Origin: CAZIAK01 sp964537035
GTDB lineage: Bacteria; Planctomycetota; B15-G4
NCBI GenBank assembly: GCA_964537035.1
Contig: CAZIAK010000022.1
Location: 14,821 to 78,820, forward strand
Length of the DNA stretch: 64,000 nucleotides
Direction of reading: 5' to 3'
Shown here: one piece after another, positions 18,891 through 26,866 of the stretch
Numbering within the stretch: position 1 is the stretch's first letter
Layout of the letters: each line of letters opens with the position of its first letter
Notes under the pieces: generated by a model
Seen by the model: the letters and a program-made list of their open reading frames with translations, nothing else
What the model was told of the DNA's origin: nothing
Database searches by the model: none
Program-made: the position numbers and the translations under genes

Positions 18891-19496
18891 TCACGGAATG
18901 CGGATCCGGTAGGTGCGACCGTTGCTGCGAGGATCCGAGTTGTCCGAACTGGTGAACAGCAGCCGCTGTCCCCAGTGCGAGTAGGCCCCCATGCCTGTTT
19001 CTCGGATGAGTTTGTGCACCGAGTTGCTTGGGCCCAGGAGTTCGCCGTCTTCCTCGACGACCAGAACGCTGCGCTTGGGATCCTGGGAGTTGCTTGCGAA
19101 GTCGGCATATTCGGCGGGCAGGGCGACGGCGGTGGCCAGACCCGTTTCTGGTTCCATGTCAGTGATATCGAGGGTCAACCAGTTACCGGCGCCGGACCCG
19201 TGGGCTGGAGACTTGGCGGGGGGCGGGGTGCCCTTTGCTGAAGCGAGTGCTCCCGTTCCCGAGGTCTCTGCGATGGAGTCTTGGAGGTCCGTCACACCCT
19301 CAGCATGGCTCTCGTTCGACCCGTCGCTTGCTTGAGCTGCGGTCTGGCTGTCGTTGTTTGAATCAACGCTGCAGGCGGAGAGAAGGGCGAGCAGCAGCGC
19401 AGGAAAAGTGTTGATCAGCCATCCCCAAGAGCGACGGGTGCTCCGCGAGGGCTGGTGGGAGGGCGTGACCGGGCTGTCGAGCATCGTGGGCACCAT
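18891..19496 (-). CDS. Lipoprotein consisting mainly of one SHWG module
   Basis: 201 residues from ATG 19496; a TTG at 19502 and an ATG at 19484 are alternatives. The N-terminus has a basic stretch, a hydrophobic segment and the lipobox LLSAC near residues 38-42, so it should be a lipid-anchored exported protein. Residues 45-105 are a Ser/Asp/Ala-rich linker. The C-terminal 95 residues are a complete SHWG module: 'EEDGELLGP', SHWG at 173-176, 'SSDNSDPRSNGRTY', ending four residues later in 'IRIP'. No enzyme domain is present, which shows that the module can stand alone. It lies between two large paralogues in the same transcription unit. I do not know its function; ligand binding or complex assembly is only a guess. 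Confidence 0.75.
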   Translation of the reverse strand: MVPTMLDSPVTPSHQPSRSTRRSWGWLINTFPALLLALLSACSVDSNNDSQTAAQASDGSNESHAEGVTDLQDSIAETSGTGALASAKGTPPPAKSPAHGSGAGNWLTLDITDMEPETGLATAVALPAEYADFASNSQDPKRSVLVVEEDGELLGPSNSVHKLIRETGMGAYSHWGQRLLFTSSDNSDPRSNGRTYRIRIP

Positions 19497-19676
19497 GGGC
19501 AAGGCGGTCCTTAGCAGCGTTTCTTGGGCAGGGCTGACCGCGCCTGGAGCGGTCCGTTGCCAGCACTCCGCAAGAAGTGGCGTGCTGGTCCCGAACTGGC
19601 AAGCTTAGACATGTTGGCTGCAGACGACAACGCTTGTCCACGCACCGCAGAGCCGGCTGGGCCAGGCGCCCCGCGG

Positions 19677-22547
19677 CTACCGGCCGAGGTACCCCAGCGC
19701 CTGCATCTGGGCCAGTGATTCGGCGTCGAGCGACTGCTCCGCGCTGCCAGCCTGGCTGGCCCACATGGCTTCACGCATGGCGGCTTGGCTGTCGAGGTAG
19801 GCCTCCCACAAATCCCCGAAGGGACGGCTGAGATCGGCGCCCACTTCGGCCAGGGTTGCGGGCTGGCCAGGGTGCCACTCGACCATGGTGCCGTTCGCTC
19901 CACTGATCGTGCCGACGACCTTGCCTGTTTCTGCGATGGTCCCGCCCAGTGCATCCCAAACTGACATGGCTCCCCGGCTCCGGCCTCGTTCGTACGCTGA
20001 GATGGCCAGGTCCCCATGGCGTCCCGTGTCCGTGCCGTCGAGCAGTGGCACCAGGCTGCGGCCGTGGTCTGGGCGTTCCATGCCGGGGGACCAGGGCTGT
20101 ACGCCAGCCAGGTCAAGAAGCGTGGGGCCGATGTCGATGTTCTCGACGGGCAGGGACCAGGTAGAGCTGGCCGGAATGCGCCCCGGTGCTCGGACGATCA
20201 AGGGCACGTGGACAGACTCGGGCAGCATGCGGTTCCATTCGTGCCCCCAGGTGCCGTCGTACTCCCCAAGAAACTCGCCGTGATCGGCTGCCAACGCAAT
20301 CACCGTGTCGGGGCCGGGCCCTGCGTCCCAGGCGGCGATGCGCTCGTCCATGAACCGCCCGAGCGCGATGTCCATGTTCTCCAGGTCGCTGCCGTACAGC
20401 GCCCGACGAGACTCGGCGGTGGGGTTCGGGTTCCACTTGCGATCGTAGCGGTCGTCCCAAGGCACAGACTGGCCTTGGGGCTGCTCGAAGTCAGCAGGCT
20501 TCTCGAACGGGCCGTAGGGTCCGTGCACCTCCATCAGGTGAATCCAGGCGAAGATGTCCTCGTCTTCGAGAGTGTCCAGACGGGGGTCGACGAAGGTGCG
20601 CAAGAACTTGTCGGTGTCGTCGGTGTTGGTCTCCAGGATCATCTCGTCGAGCCCCTGGATCAGGCCGGCAGCGGGACCCGCATGGGCATTGCTGACGAAA
20701 CCCACAGAGAAGAAACCTGCTTCGGAAAAGTGCTCAGCGAGGGTGTCGTAACTGTCGGGCAGGTAGAGACCAGCACTGTGCACCCCCGTACCTCGGACGT
20801 AGCGGCTGGCCATGATCGATGGCACGGACGGACGGGTCCAATAGGCCTGGGCGTAGCAGCGCTCGAACAGCGCACCCTCTGCGGCGAGCGCGTCGATGAC
20901 GGGCGTCGCGTTCTTGGGGTTGCCGAGACAGGCCAGGGCGTCCGCGCGAAGAGTGTCGACGAGCAACAGAACCACATGGCGTGCGGGTCGCGTCGTGTCG
21001 ATCAGGCGCAGGCTGCTCCAGGCCAGGATCGTCTCATGGGGCAGGGCTTCTGTGCCGATCACGAGCCCGGTCGGATGCCGGGACGCGAGAGGGGCGAGGT
21101 CAACGTCGATCTGCTGCCAGGGGGATCCGGTCTGCGCAGCCCCTGAGGCGACGGTCTCTCTGGAACCGTCGGCGAATACGGCGGCCACATCGTAGCTCAC
21201 TGCAACCCCAGCCTTCGCAGCGAGGGAGGCGACCGATCCGCGAAGACGCGCTCCCGCGCCCTCTGGCCAAGGCAGCTCGAACTCGCCAGCGGTGCTCTGC
21301 CACACAGCCGGGCGGAGCGTGCGGTCGATCTCCAACGTGTCTGTCCCGTGGGTGGATCGCGTGTAGACCGCCATGGCATCGGACAGGCGCAAGGGCTCGA
21401 TCTCCAAGACCAGGGCCTCGCTTGCGAGCTTGGTCGGACCCAGCTCGATGCGCGTGATGGGGCTCTTGCCGCTGATCAGCCAGCGAGCCACCTGGTCACG
21501 GTTCAGGGGCCGGGAGACCCGGATGGTCTGCCACTCGCCGTTCGGTTGCACGGGCAAGATAAGCTGGGCCTCGCTGAGTGTGGTGGCGTCGCTGTCGTCA
21601 TGAAACGTGAAGCGCACCTCGGTGCCCTGGAGCACCCTGGCCCGAAAGATCATCTCGGCCAGGGTGTCGCCAGCCACAGCCAGGGGACCTTCGCTCACCA
21701 GGACGCAGCCGTCTTCCAGGCGAATGACCCCATCCTTCACGTCGGCGCAGTCGCTAGGCACAAGGGGCACGGCGAGGGGCTCTCGGAGAGTCAGTGGCTG
21801 CCCCTTGATCGCAAAGGGCAGAGAGGGCCCGTCGTTCAGCAGGCGAGTGGTGCGTGGCCGGTCGCTGGCGTGGGCGCTGGGCAAGCTGGCGCCATCGCCG
21901 CCCGCCTTCAGCCGTTGAGCCATCTCAGCCAAGGGTTGGCCTTCGTCAGCGCCGTATTCGCTGCGCGTGTTGGTGAAGGCCAACACGACCACGGCGGCGG
22001 TGAGCAAGAGCCTCGTGCCTTGCGCAGGGAGGGAGCCGCGCCACAGCAGGCAGAGGGCGACCGCGAGCACACTACTGATCAGCAGGCAGCTACGGGCCTG
22101 TCGTGCCCGGTCCACGATCAGCCCCGGGGCCACCGGGAGGTGCAGCTCGTAGCGCTTCCCGTTGTCTCGGGGGTCGCTGCCGTCCGTCGAAGAGAAGTAG
22201 AGGTTCTTGCCCCAGTGAGAGAAGCGCCCCTCCCCTCTTTCGCGGATGGTCTGGTGAAGGGCATGGGGGGTGAGGGGGACGCCGTCTTCGAGCAGGCCGA
22301 GCTGGGATTCGCCGCCATTGTCAGAGGGGATCGAGAGGTCCAGGACGACGAGGCTGGCGAAACCGGTGTTGGTCTTGATGTTCGCCGGATCGATGGCGAT
22401 GCGATCACCGGGGGCCACGAACTCCGGTGGCTGCTTGAGTACGACCGCTGAGCCAATGACGACGAGTAGCGCCAGGATCGTACCGAGGGCGGCCAAGCGT
22501 CGTGAGAGGGAGGACCTGGTGGGGCCGGTCGAGGGGTGTGGGTTCAT
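19677..22547 (-). CDS. Large alkaline-phosphatase-superfamily (sulfatase-like) protein with SHWG module; first gene of the unit
   Basis: 956 residues. Order: membrane helix (about 18-38); SHWG module with SHWG at 110-113 and 'SSTDGSDPRDNGKRY'; two helices (about 150-190); two beta-sandwich-like segments (about 280-510) with 'PNGEWQTIRVSRPL' and 'RPAVWQSTAGEF'; then the catalytic domain. This has 'LVDTLRADALACLG', 'YWTRPSVPSIMAS' with Thr571 at the nucleophile position, 'HLMEVHGPYGP' and 'AADHGEFLGEYDG', and ends in 'QALGYLGR'. It is homologous along its whole length to 15968-18847. As in the other copies, the formylglycine Cys/Ser is missing. It begins the minus-strand unit, divergent from the phosphonate operon across 175 bases. 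Confidence 0.85.
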   Translation of the reverse strand: MNPHPSTGPTRSSLSRRLAALGTILALLVVIGSAVVLKQPPEFVAPGDRIAIDPANIKTNTGFASLVVLDLSIPSDNGGESQLGLLEDGVPLTPHALHQTIRERGEGRFSHWGKNLYFSSTDGSDPRDNGKRYELHLPVAPGLIVDRARQARSCLLISSVLAVALCLLWRGSLPAQGTRLLLTAAVVVLAFTNTRSEYGADEGQPLAEMAQRLKAGGDGASLPSAHASDRPRTTRLLNDGPSLPFAIKGQPLTLREPLAVPLVPSDCADVKDGVIRLEDGCVLVSEGPLAVAGDTLAEMIFRARVLQGTEVRFTFHDDSDATTLSEAQLILPVQPNGEWQTIRVSRPLNRDQVARWLISGKSPITRIELGPTKLASEALVLEIEPLRLSDAMAVYTRSTHGTDTLEIDRTLRPAVWQSTAGEFELPWPEGAGARLRGSVASLAAKAGVAVSYDVAAVFADGSRETVASGAAQTGSPWQQIDVDLAPLASRHPTGLVIGTEALPHETILAWSSLRLIDTTRPARHVVLLLVDTLRADALACLGNPKNATPVIDALAAEGALFERCYAQAYWTRPSVPSIMASRYVRGTGVHSAGLYLPDSYDTLAEHFSEAGFFSVGFVSNAHAGPAAGLIQGLDEMILETNTDDTDKFLRTFVDPRLDTLEDEDIFAWIHLMEVHGPYGPFEKPADFEQPQGQSVPWDDRYDRKWNPNPTAESRRALYGSDLENMDIALGRFMDERIAAWDAGPGPDTVIALAADHGEFLGEYDGTWGHEWNRMLPESVHVPLIVRAPGRIPASSTWSLPVENIDIGPTLLDLAGVQPWSPGMERPDHGRSLVPLLDGTDTGRHGDLAISAYERGRSRGAMSVWDALGGTIAETGKVVGTISGANGTMVEWHPGQPATLAEVGADLSRPFGDLWEAYLDSQAAMREAMWASQAGSAEQSLDAESLAQMQALGYLGR

Positions 22548-22622
22548 GTTTCGCGCGGTTGCCTGCGAGGGTGGTTGCCAGCCGAGCGTCCCGGGGCCCT
22601 GGCCGAATCAGGGGCGCACAGC

Positions 22623-22628
22623 ATATCC
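22623..22628 (-). promoter_or_regulatory. Possible -10 element for the SHWG operon
   Basis: Read on the minus strand this is TATGCT, inside GGATATGCTG, about 76 bases before ATG 22547. It is the most AT-rich spot on this strand in the divergent intergenic region. No good -35 is visible, so this is a weak call. Confidence 0.25.
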
Positions 22629-22681
22629 GCCGTCCCCAGCGGGAATCCACACGTGGCGGCTGTCGGGGAGCCATTCGCGGC

Positions 22682-22690
22682 TGCTAGAAT
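22682..22690 (+). promoter_or_regulatory. Extended -10 promoter (TGCTAGAAT) of the phosphonate operon
   Basis: TGC at 22682-22684 directly followed by TAGAAT, an extended -10 of the sigma-70 type, 33 bases before the GTG start of pepM. No convincing -35 is seen, as expected for extended -10 promoters. The same 9-mer, or a one-base variant, precedes several other genes in this window, which supports the call. Confidence 0.5.
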
Positions 22691-22722
22691 CACACACTGG
22701 GCATCTAGGCCAGGAGCACCCC

Positions 22723-24402
22723 GTGCACAAGTCGAGCCAGCTGCGACAGGCCATGCAGGGTGATGTTCCGGTCCAGTGCATTGGCGCCCACAACGGGCTC
22801 GGCGCACGCTTGGCCGAAGAAGCTGGCTTCGACGCGGTCTGGGCCTCTGGCCTCGAGATCTCCACGGCGGCGTGCGTGCCCGACGCCAATATCCTGACCA
22901 TGACGCAGTTCCTGGAAGCTGCCGTCGAGATGGACCACGCCACCCGCCTGCCGGTGATCTCTGACTGCGACACGGGCTTCGGCAACAGCAACAACGTGAT
23001 CCACATGGTCAAGAGCTATGAGGCCGCGGGCATCGCCGCGGTGTGCATGGAGGACAAGCTCTTCCCCAAGGTGAACAGCTTCGTGCCCGGCCGCCAAGAG
23101 CTGGCCCCCATCGCCGAGTTCGTGGGCAAGATCATGGCGGCCAAGAACGCTCAGCGCACGAGCGACTTCATGGTCATCGCCCGGGTCGAGGCGCTCATCG
23201 CCGGCTGGGGACACGACGAGGCCATGACCCGCGCCGAGGCCTACCGCCGGGCGGGGGCCGACGCGATCCTGATCCACAGCAAGCAGCGCACACCCGACGA
23301 GATCATGGCCTTCCTGAAAGAGTGGGACCATCGCTCGCCGGTGGTCGTGGTGCCCACCACCTACCCGCAGCTGACGGCCACCGAGCTGAAGGCGGCGGGT
23401 GCCAACATCGTCATCTACGCCAACCACGGGCTCCGCGCGGGCATCGGCGCGGTCACCGACACCTTCGCGCGCATCCTGAAGGACGAAGGCACCATGAACG
23501 TGGTCGAAGAGCTCGTGCCCATGATGCGCGTGTTCGAGATCCAGGGCATGGTGCGCATGAAGGAGCAAGAAAAAGAGTTCCTGCGCACGGGGGCCAAGCC
23601 GGTCCGCGTGGTGATCCCTGCGGGCGGCGACATCGACCTGCCCGAAGACCTGGCCGCCTTGGTCACGTCCAACGGCCCCCGGGCCATGCTCGATCTGTAC
23701 GGCAAGCCCATGGTCGAGCGTCAGCTTGACGCCTTCGCCCTGGGTGGCGTGCAAGACGTGGCCCTGGTGGGCCCCTTCGAGCGCACGGACATCCCGGTGG
23801 ACAACGTCGAGGTCGTGCACAGCGAGTCGCACTCCATGCTCGACACGGTGCACGCGGGTCTGGTCGCCTGCCCTCCCGAGCCCGGGGGCTCCACGCTGAT
23901 CTGCTACAGCGACATCTTGTTTGGCAAGCAGGTGGTCGACCGCATCGTGGGCTGCGACGCCGAGATCGGCATCCTGGTCGATCGCTCCTTCACCGAGGGT
24001 GGCCGCTCCACCACGAAGGCCCTCGACTACGTGTTCACCGAGCCCGCTCCCGCAGACGGTCGACTGCTCGATCTCGACCGCCGCTACACCGTGCAAGACG
24101 TGGGCAAGCACATCGACCCGCGTGAGGCCCACTTCGAGTTCATCGGCCTGATGTCCCTCGACGAGGCGGGCTACGCCACCTTCATGAAGCGCTACGACCA
24201 ATGGAAGGTCGAGCGGGCGGGCAAGGCCTTCGGTCACGCCAAGACCTTCGAGCAGGCCACGCTCACCGACTTCCTGCAAGAGCTGGCCGACGCAGGTCAG
24301 GCCATCACAGCGGTGGTGCAAGACCGGGGCTGGCTCGAGGTCCACGACTTCGACGACTACCGGGCGGCCATCGAGCAGCTCAGCGGAGAGTCCGAGGCAT
24401 GA
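22723..24402 (+). CDS. pepM: Phosphoenolpyruvate mutase fused to a nucleotidyltransferase-like domain
   Basis: 559 residues. The GTG start at 22723 is set by an AGGAG ribosome site seven bases upstream and by the family N-terminus. Residues 1-290 are PEP mutase: the diagnostic motif EDKLFPKVNS lies at 110-119, and 'SDCDTGFGNSNNVI' carries the Mg-binding Asp residues. It converts PEP to phosphonopyruvate, the entry step of nearly all C-P bond synthesis. Residues 297-559 resemble the sugar-nucleotidyltransferase fold often fused to PepM ('YGKPMVERQLDAF', 'CYSDILF'). However, the usual Gly-rich loop is replaced by 'PAGGDIDLPED', and the following Pro-Lys by Pro-Arg at 319-320, so this half may be inactive. 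It overlaps ppd by four bases (ATGA). Confidence 0.95.
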   Translation: MHKSSQLRQAMQGDVPVQCIGAHNGLGARLAEEAGFDAVWASGLEISTAACVPDANILTMTQFLEAAVEMDHATRLPVISDCDTGFGNSNNVIHMVKSYEAAGIAAVCMEDKLFPKVNSFVPGRQELAPIAEFVGKIMAAKNAQRTSDFMVIARVEALIAGWGHDEAMTRAEAYRRAGADAILIHSKQRTPDEIMAFLKEWDHRSPVVVVPTTYPQLTATELKAAGANIVIYANHGLRAGIGAVTDTFARILKDEGTMNVVEELVPMMRVFEIQGMVRMKEQEKEFLRTGAKPVRVVIPAGGDIDLPEDLAALVTSNGPRAMLDLYGKPMVERQLDAFALGGVQDVALVGPFERTDIPVDNVEVVHSESHSMLDTVHAGLVACPPEPGGSTLICYSDILFGKQVVDRIVGCDAEIGILVDRSFTEGGRSTTKALDYVFTEPAPADGRLLDLDRRYTVQDVGKHIDPREAHFEFIGLMSLDEAGYATFMKRYDQWKVERAGKAFGHAKTFEQATLTDFLQELADAGQAITAVVQDRGWLEVHDFDDYRAAIEQLSGESEA

Positions 24403-25553
24403 CCGTCGCCATGGCTGCCTTCGCCGACGCGCTGCGATCGAGCGGCGTCGATTTCTTCACCGGCGTGCCCTGCAGCTACCTCAAGTCGTTCGTCAGCTTC
24501 GCCGCCGGCAGCGACGAGCTGTCGTACACCGTGGCAGCCAGCGAAGGCGAGGCCATCGGACTGGCGGCGGGGGCCTCTCTCTCCGGCCACCTGCCCATGG
24601 TCTTGCTGCAGAACTCGGGCCTGGGCAACTGCGTCAACCCGCTCACCAGTCTCACCCATACCTACGGCCTGCCCCTGCTGCTCATGGTCAGCCATCGCGC
24701 TCGCGACGGCCAAGACGCTCCCCAGCACCTGCTCATGGGGGAGAAGACCTACGCGCTCATCGAGGCCATGGGCATCGCCCACTTCACACTGAGCGACGAC
24801 GAGGAGCAGTCCTGCGAGACCCTGGCGCAAGCGGCCACCATGGCCCGAGAGGGTCAGCGCCCCGTGGCTCTGGTGGTCCCCAAGGGGACGTTCGAGAAGT
24901 TTGCCTACGAGGGTGAGCTGTCGCCCAAGCATGTGAACCCGGTCGAGGTCAGCGGGCATCACGCGATCGACCTCGCCCCGCGGGTTGACGCCTTGCGCGC
25001 GGTGAACGGTGCGTTGTCTCCCCGCGACCTTGTGGTGGCCACCACGGGCATGACCTCCCGCGAGCTGTTCACCGTGAACGACCGGCCCCAGAACTTCTAC
25101 ATGATGGGTTCCATGGGTTGCGCGCTGTCCATCGCCATGGGCGTGGCCAGCTGTCGGCCCGAGCGCAAGATCGTGGTGCTCGACGGAGACGGCGCCTTCT
25201 TGATGAAGCTGGGCACCGCCGCCACGGTGGGGCACTACCAGCCGGGCGGTCTGTTGCACGTGGTGCTCGACAACGGCACCTACGAGACCACCGGCGGTCA
25301 GCCCACGGTGAGCAGCTCGGTGTCCTTCGCAAGCGTGGCCGCGGCGGCTGGCTATCGCCGGGCGATCGCCCTCGACTCCACAGACGCCCTGGCTCAGCTG
25401 GTGCGCGACTTCCAATCGGGCGATGGCCCCGTGTTCGCCACCCTGCGCATCGCCGATGGTCACCTCGACGGCGTGGGCCGGGTCGGGCGCACTCCCGAGG
25501 CGATCCGCGACGACTTCCGTGACTCGGTGCTCGATGAGCTTCTCGTTTCATAA
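24399..25553 (+). CDS. ppd: Phosphonopyruvate decarboxylase (thiamine-diphosphate dependent)
   Basis: 384 residues from ATG 24399, coupled to pepM by an ATGA overlap. The N-terminal part has 'GVDFFTGVPCSYLKSF' and 'ASEGEAIGLAAG', whose Glu is the ThDP-activating residue. 'LLQNSGLGNCVNPLTSL' is typical of phosphonopyruvate decarboxylases. The C-terminal half has the ThDP/Mg motif beginning GDGAFLMKLG at 263 and ending at 'VLDN'. The enzyme turns phosphonopyruvate into phosphonoacetaldehyde and CO2, making the unfavourable mutase step irreversible. Its place right after pepM confirms the pathway. It overlaps the reductase gene by 20 bases. Confidence 0.95.
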   Translation: MTVAMAAFADALRSSGVDFFTGVPCSYLKSFVSFAAGSDELSYTVAASEGEAIGLAAGASLSGHLPMVLLQNSGLGNCVNPLTSLTHTYGLPLLLMVSHRARDGQDAPQHLLMGEKTYALIEAMGIAHFTLSDDEEQSCETLAQAATMAREGQRPVALVVPKGTFEKFAYEGELSPKHVNPVEVSGHHAIDLAPRVDALRAVNGALSPRDLVVATTGMTSRELFTVNDRPQNFYMMGSMGCALSIAMGVASCRPERKIVVLDGDGAFLMKLGTAATVGHYQPGGLLHVVLDNGTYETTGGQPTVSSSVSFASVAAAAGYRRAIALDSTDALAQLVRDFQSGDGPVFATLRIADGHLDGVGRVGRTPEAIRDDFRDSVLDELLVS

Positions 25554-26715
25554 CCCTGTAGCCGTCCGCTTCGGACGGGGCTGCGCGTCGGCCCTGGCGG
25601 GGTCGACCGACTCGGCGACACCGGCTGCATCGGCGGCTGCTGCGTCATCGAGCGCCGTGTCGTTGGCCGCGGCATTGCCCAAGCCAGCCCTGCTCGTGGC
25701 GGGACGGGCCACGTTGCAACGCACGGGCCTCGACGCGCTCGTCGACGACAAGACGATCTTCGCCTGCCCCGGTGTGCCGCCCAACCCCACGCCCGCGGTG
25801 ATCGACGCGGGCGCGGCCCGGGCCGTCGAACTCGGGGTGGCCACCATCGTGGGCATCGGCGGGGGCTCGGCCCAGGACGCGGCCAAGTCCATGGCGGTCA
25901 TGGTCGGACAGGCCAGTTCGATCCGCGACTTTCAGGCTCGCTGCAAGGCGGGTGATCACTTCACTCGCAAGGTGAAGCTGTTCCAGGTGCCCACCACCGC
26001 GGGCACGGGCAGTGAAGTGACCCGCTGGGCTTCGGTGTGGAGTGAGGCCGGCGCCAAGTCGAGCATGGACCACGCCAGCGGTTACGCCGACGAGGCCTGG
26101 GTCGACCCTGCCTTCACCGACGGCATGAACGCCCGGCTCACCGCAGCCACAGGTCTCGACGCCATGGGTCACGCCATGGAGTCCCTCTGGGGCGTGCACC
26201 ACAACCCCGTCTCGGACGCCCACGCCACCGCGGCCCTGTCGCTTGTGCGCCGGCACCTGCTGCCTTGTGTGCAAGCCGACGGCGCACCGGATATCGCAGA
26301 CCATCGTGACGCCATGGCCCTGGCCGCGTTGCACGCGGGTCTGGCCTTGAGCAACACCCGCACCGCCGCGGCCCATGCCCTCAGCTACTCCATGACCGGT
26401 GACCACGGCCTCGACCACGGCCTGGCGGTGGGGCTGCTGTGCCGGGGCCTGCTGCCCGTGAACGCTGCGGTGGTCCCCGAGCGGGTCGAGCACCTGTTGA
26501 ACGCTCTCGGCGTCGACTCGGTGCAGGGCGCTCAGGCGTTCATCGACACGATCTTTCGAGCGGCTGGCATGTCCCCCAGCTTGCAGAGCTTTGGCATCTC
26601 GGCCGCGGCCCACGGGGCCATCGTCGACACCGCTGCCGGTGCCGATCGCCTGGCCAACAACCCGGGCACCCTCGACGGCCCGGCCCTGACGGCCATCTTG
26701 GAGAGCATCGCGTGA
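25534..26715 (+). CDS. Iron-containing alcohol dehydrogenase, predicted phosphonoacetaldehyde reductase
   Basis: 393 residues from ATG 25534 (start MSFSFHNPVAVRFGRG). It is a group III Fe-dependent alcohol dehydrogenase: the NAD(P)-binding 'GIGGGSAQDAAK' is near 109, 'VPTTAGTGSEVT' follows, and candidate metal ligands lie in 'GLDAMGHAMES' and 'GDHGLDHGLA'. Relatives such as FomC and PhpC reduce phosphonoacetaldehyde to 2-hydroxyethylphosphonate. The location after ppd, and the lack of any transaminase gene, point to that product here rather than 2-aminoethylphosphonate. A low-complexity Ala/Ser stretch (about 27-45) is unusual for the family. The stop codon lies in a 55-base segment repeated across the assembly gap; when it is merged, the next gene overlaps by GTGA. 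Confidence 0.88.
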   Translation: MSFSFHNPVAVRFGRGCASALAGSTDSATPAASAAAASSSAVSLAAALPKPALLVAGRATLQRTGLDALVDDKTIFACPGVPPNPTPAVIDAGAARAVELGVATIVGIGGGSAQDAAKSMAVMVGQASSIRDFQARCKAGDHFTRKVKLFQVPTTAGTGSEVTRWASVWSEAGAKSSMDHASGYADEAWVDPAFTDGMNARLTAATGLDAMGHAMESLWGVHHNPVSDAHATAALSLVRRHLLPCVQADGAPDIADHRDAMALAALHAGLALSNTRTAAAHALSYSMTGDHGLDHGLAVGLLCRGLLPVNAAVVPERVEHLLNALGVDSVQGAQAFIDTIFRAAGMSPSLQSFGISAAAHGAIVDTAAGADRLANNPGTLDGPALTAILESIA

Positions 26716-26717
26716 GT

Positions 26718-26817
26718 NNNNNNNNNNNNNNNNNNNNNNNNNNNNNNNNNNNNNNNNNNNNNNNNNNNNNNNNNNNNNNNNNNNNNNNNNNNNNNNNNNN
26801 NNNNNNNNNNNNNNNNN
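26718..26817. other. Assembly gap (100 N), probably artificial
   Basis: The 55 bases before the gap (26663-26717) and after it (26818-26872) are identical. This looks like two contigs that overlap by 55 bases but were scaffolded with a default 100-N spacer. Merging them removes the gap and restores a continuous operon. Confidence 0.85.
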
Positions 26818-26866
26818 CGGGCACCCTCGACGGCCCGGCCCTGACGGCCATCTTGGAGAGCATCGC

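Noticed and set aside
22705..24345. Long minus-strand open frame opposite pepM
   Set aside because: It is His/Asp/Val-rich shadow sequence with no domain; the plus strand carries the diagnostic PEP mutase motif and a ribosome site.
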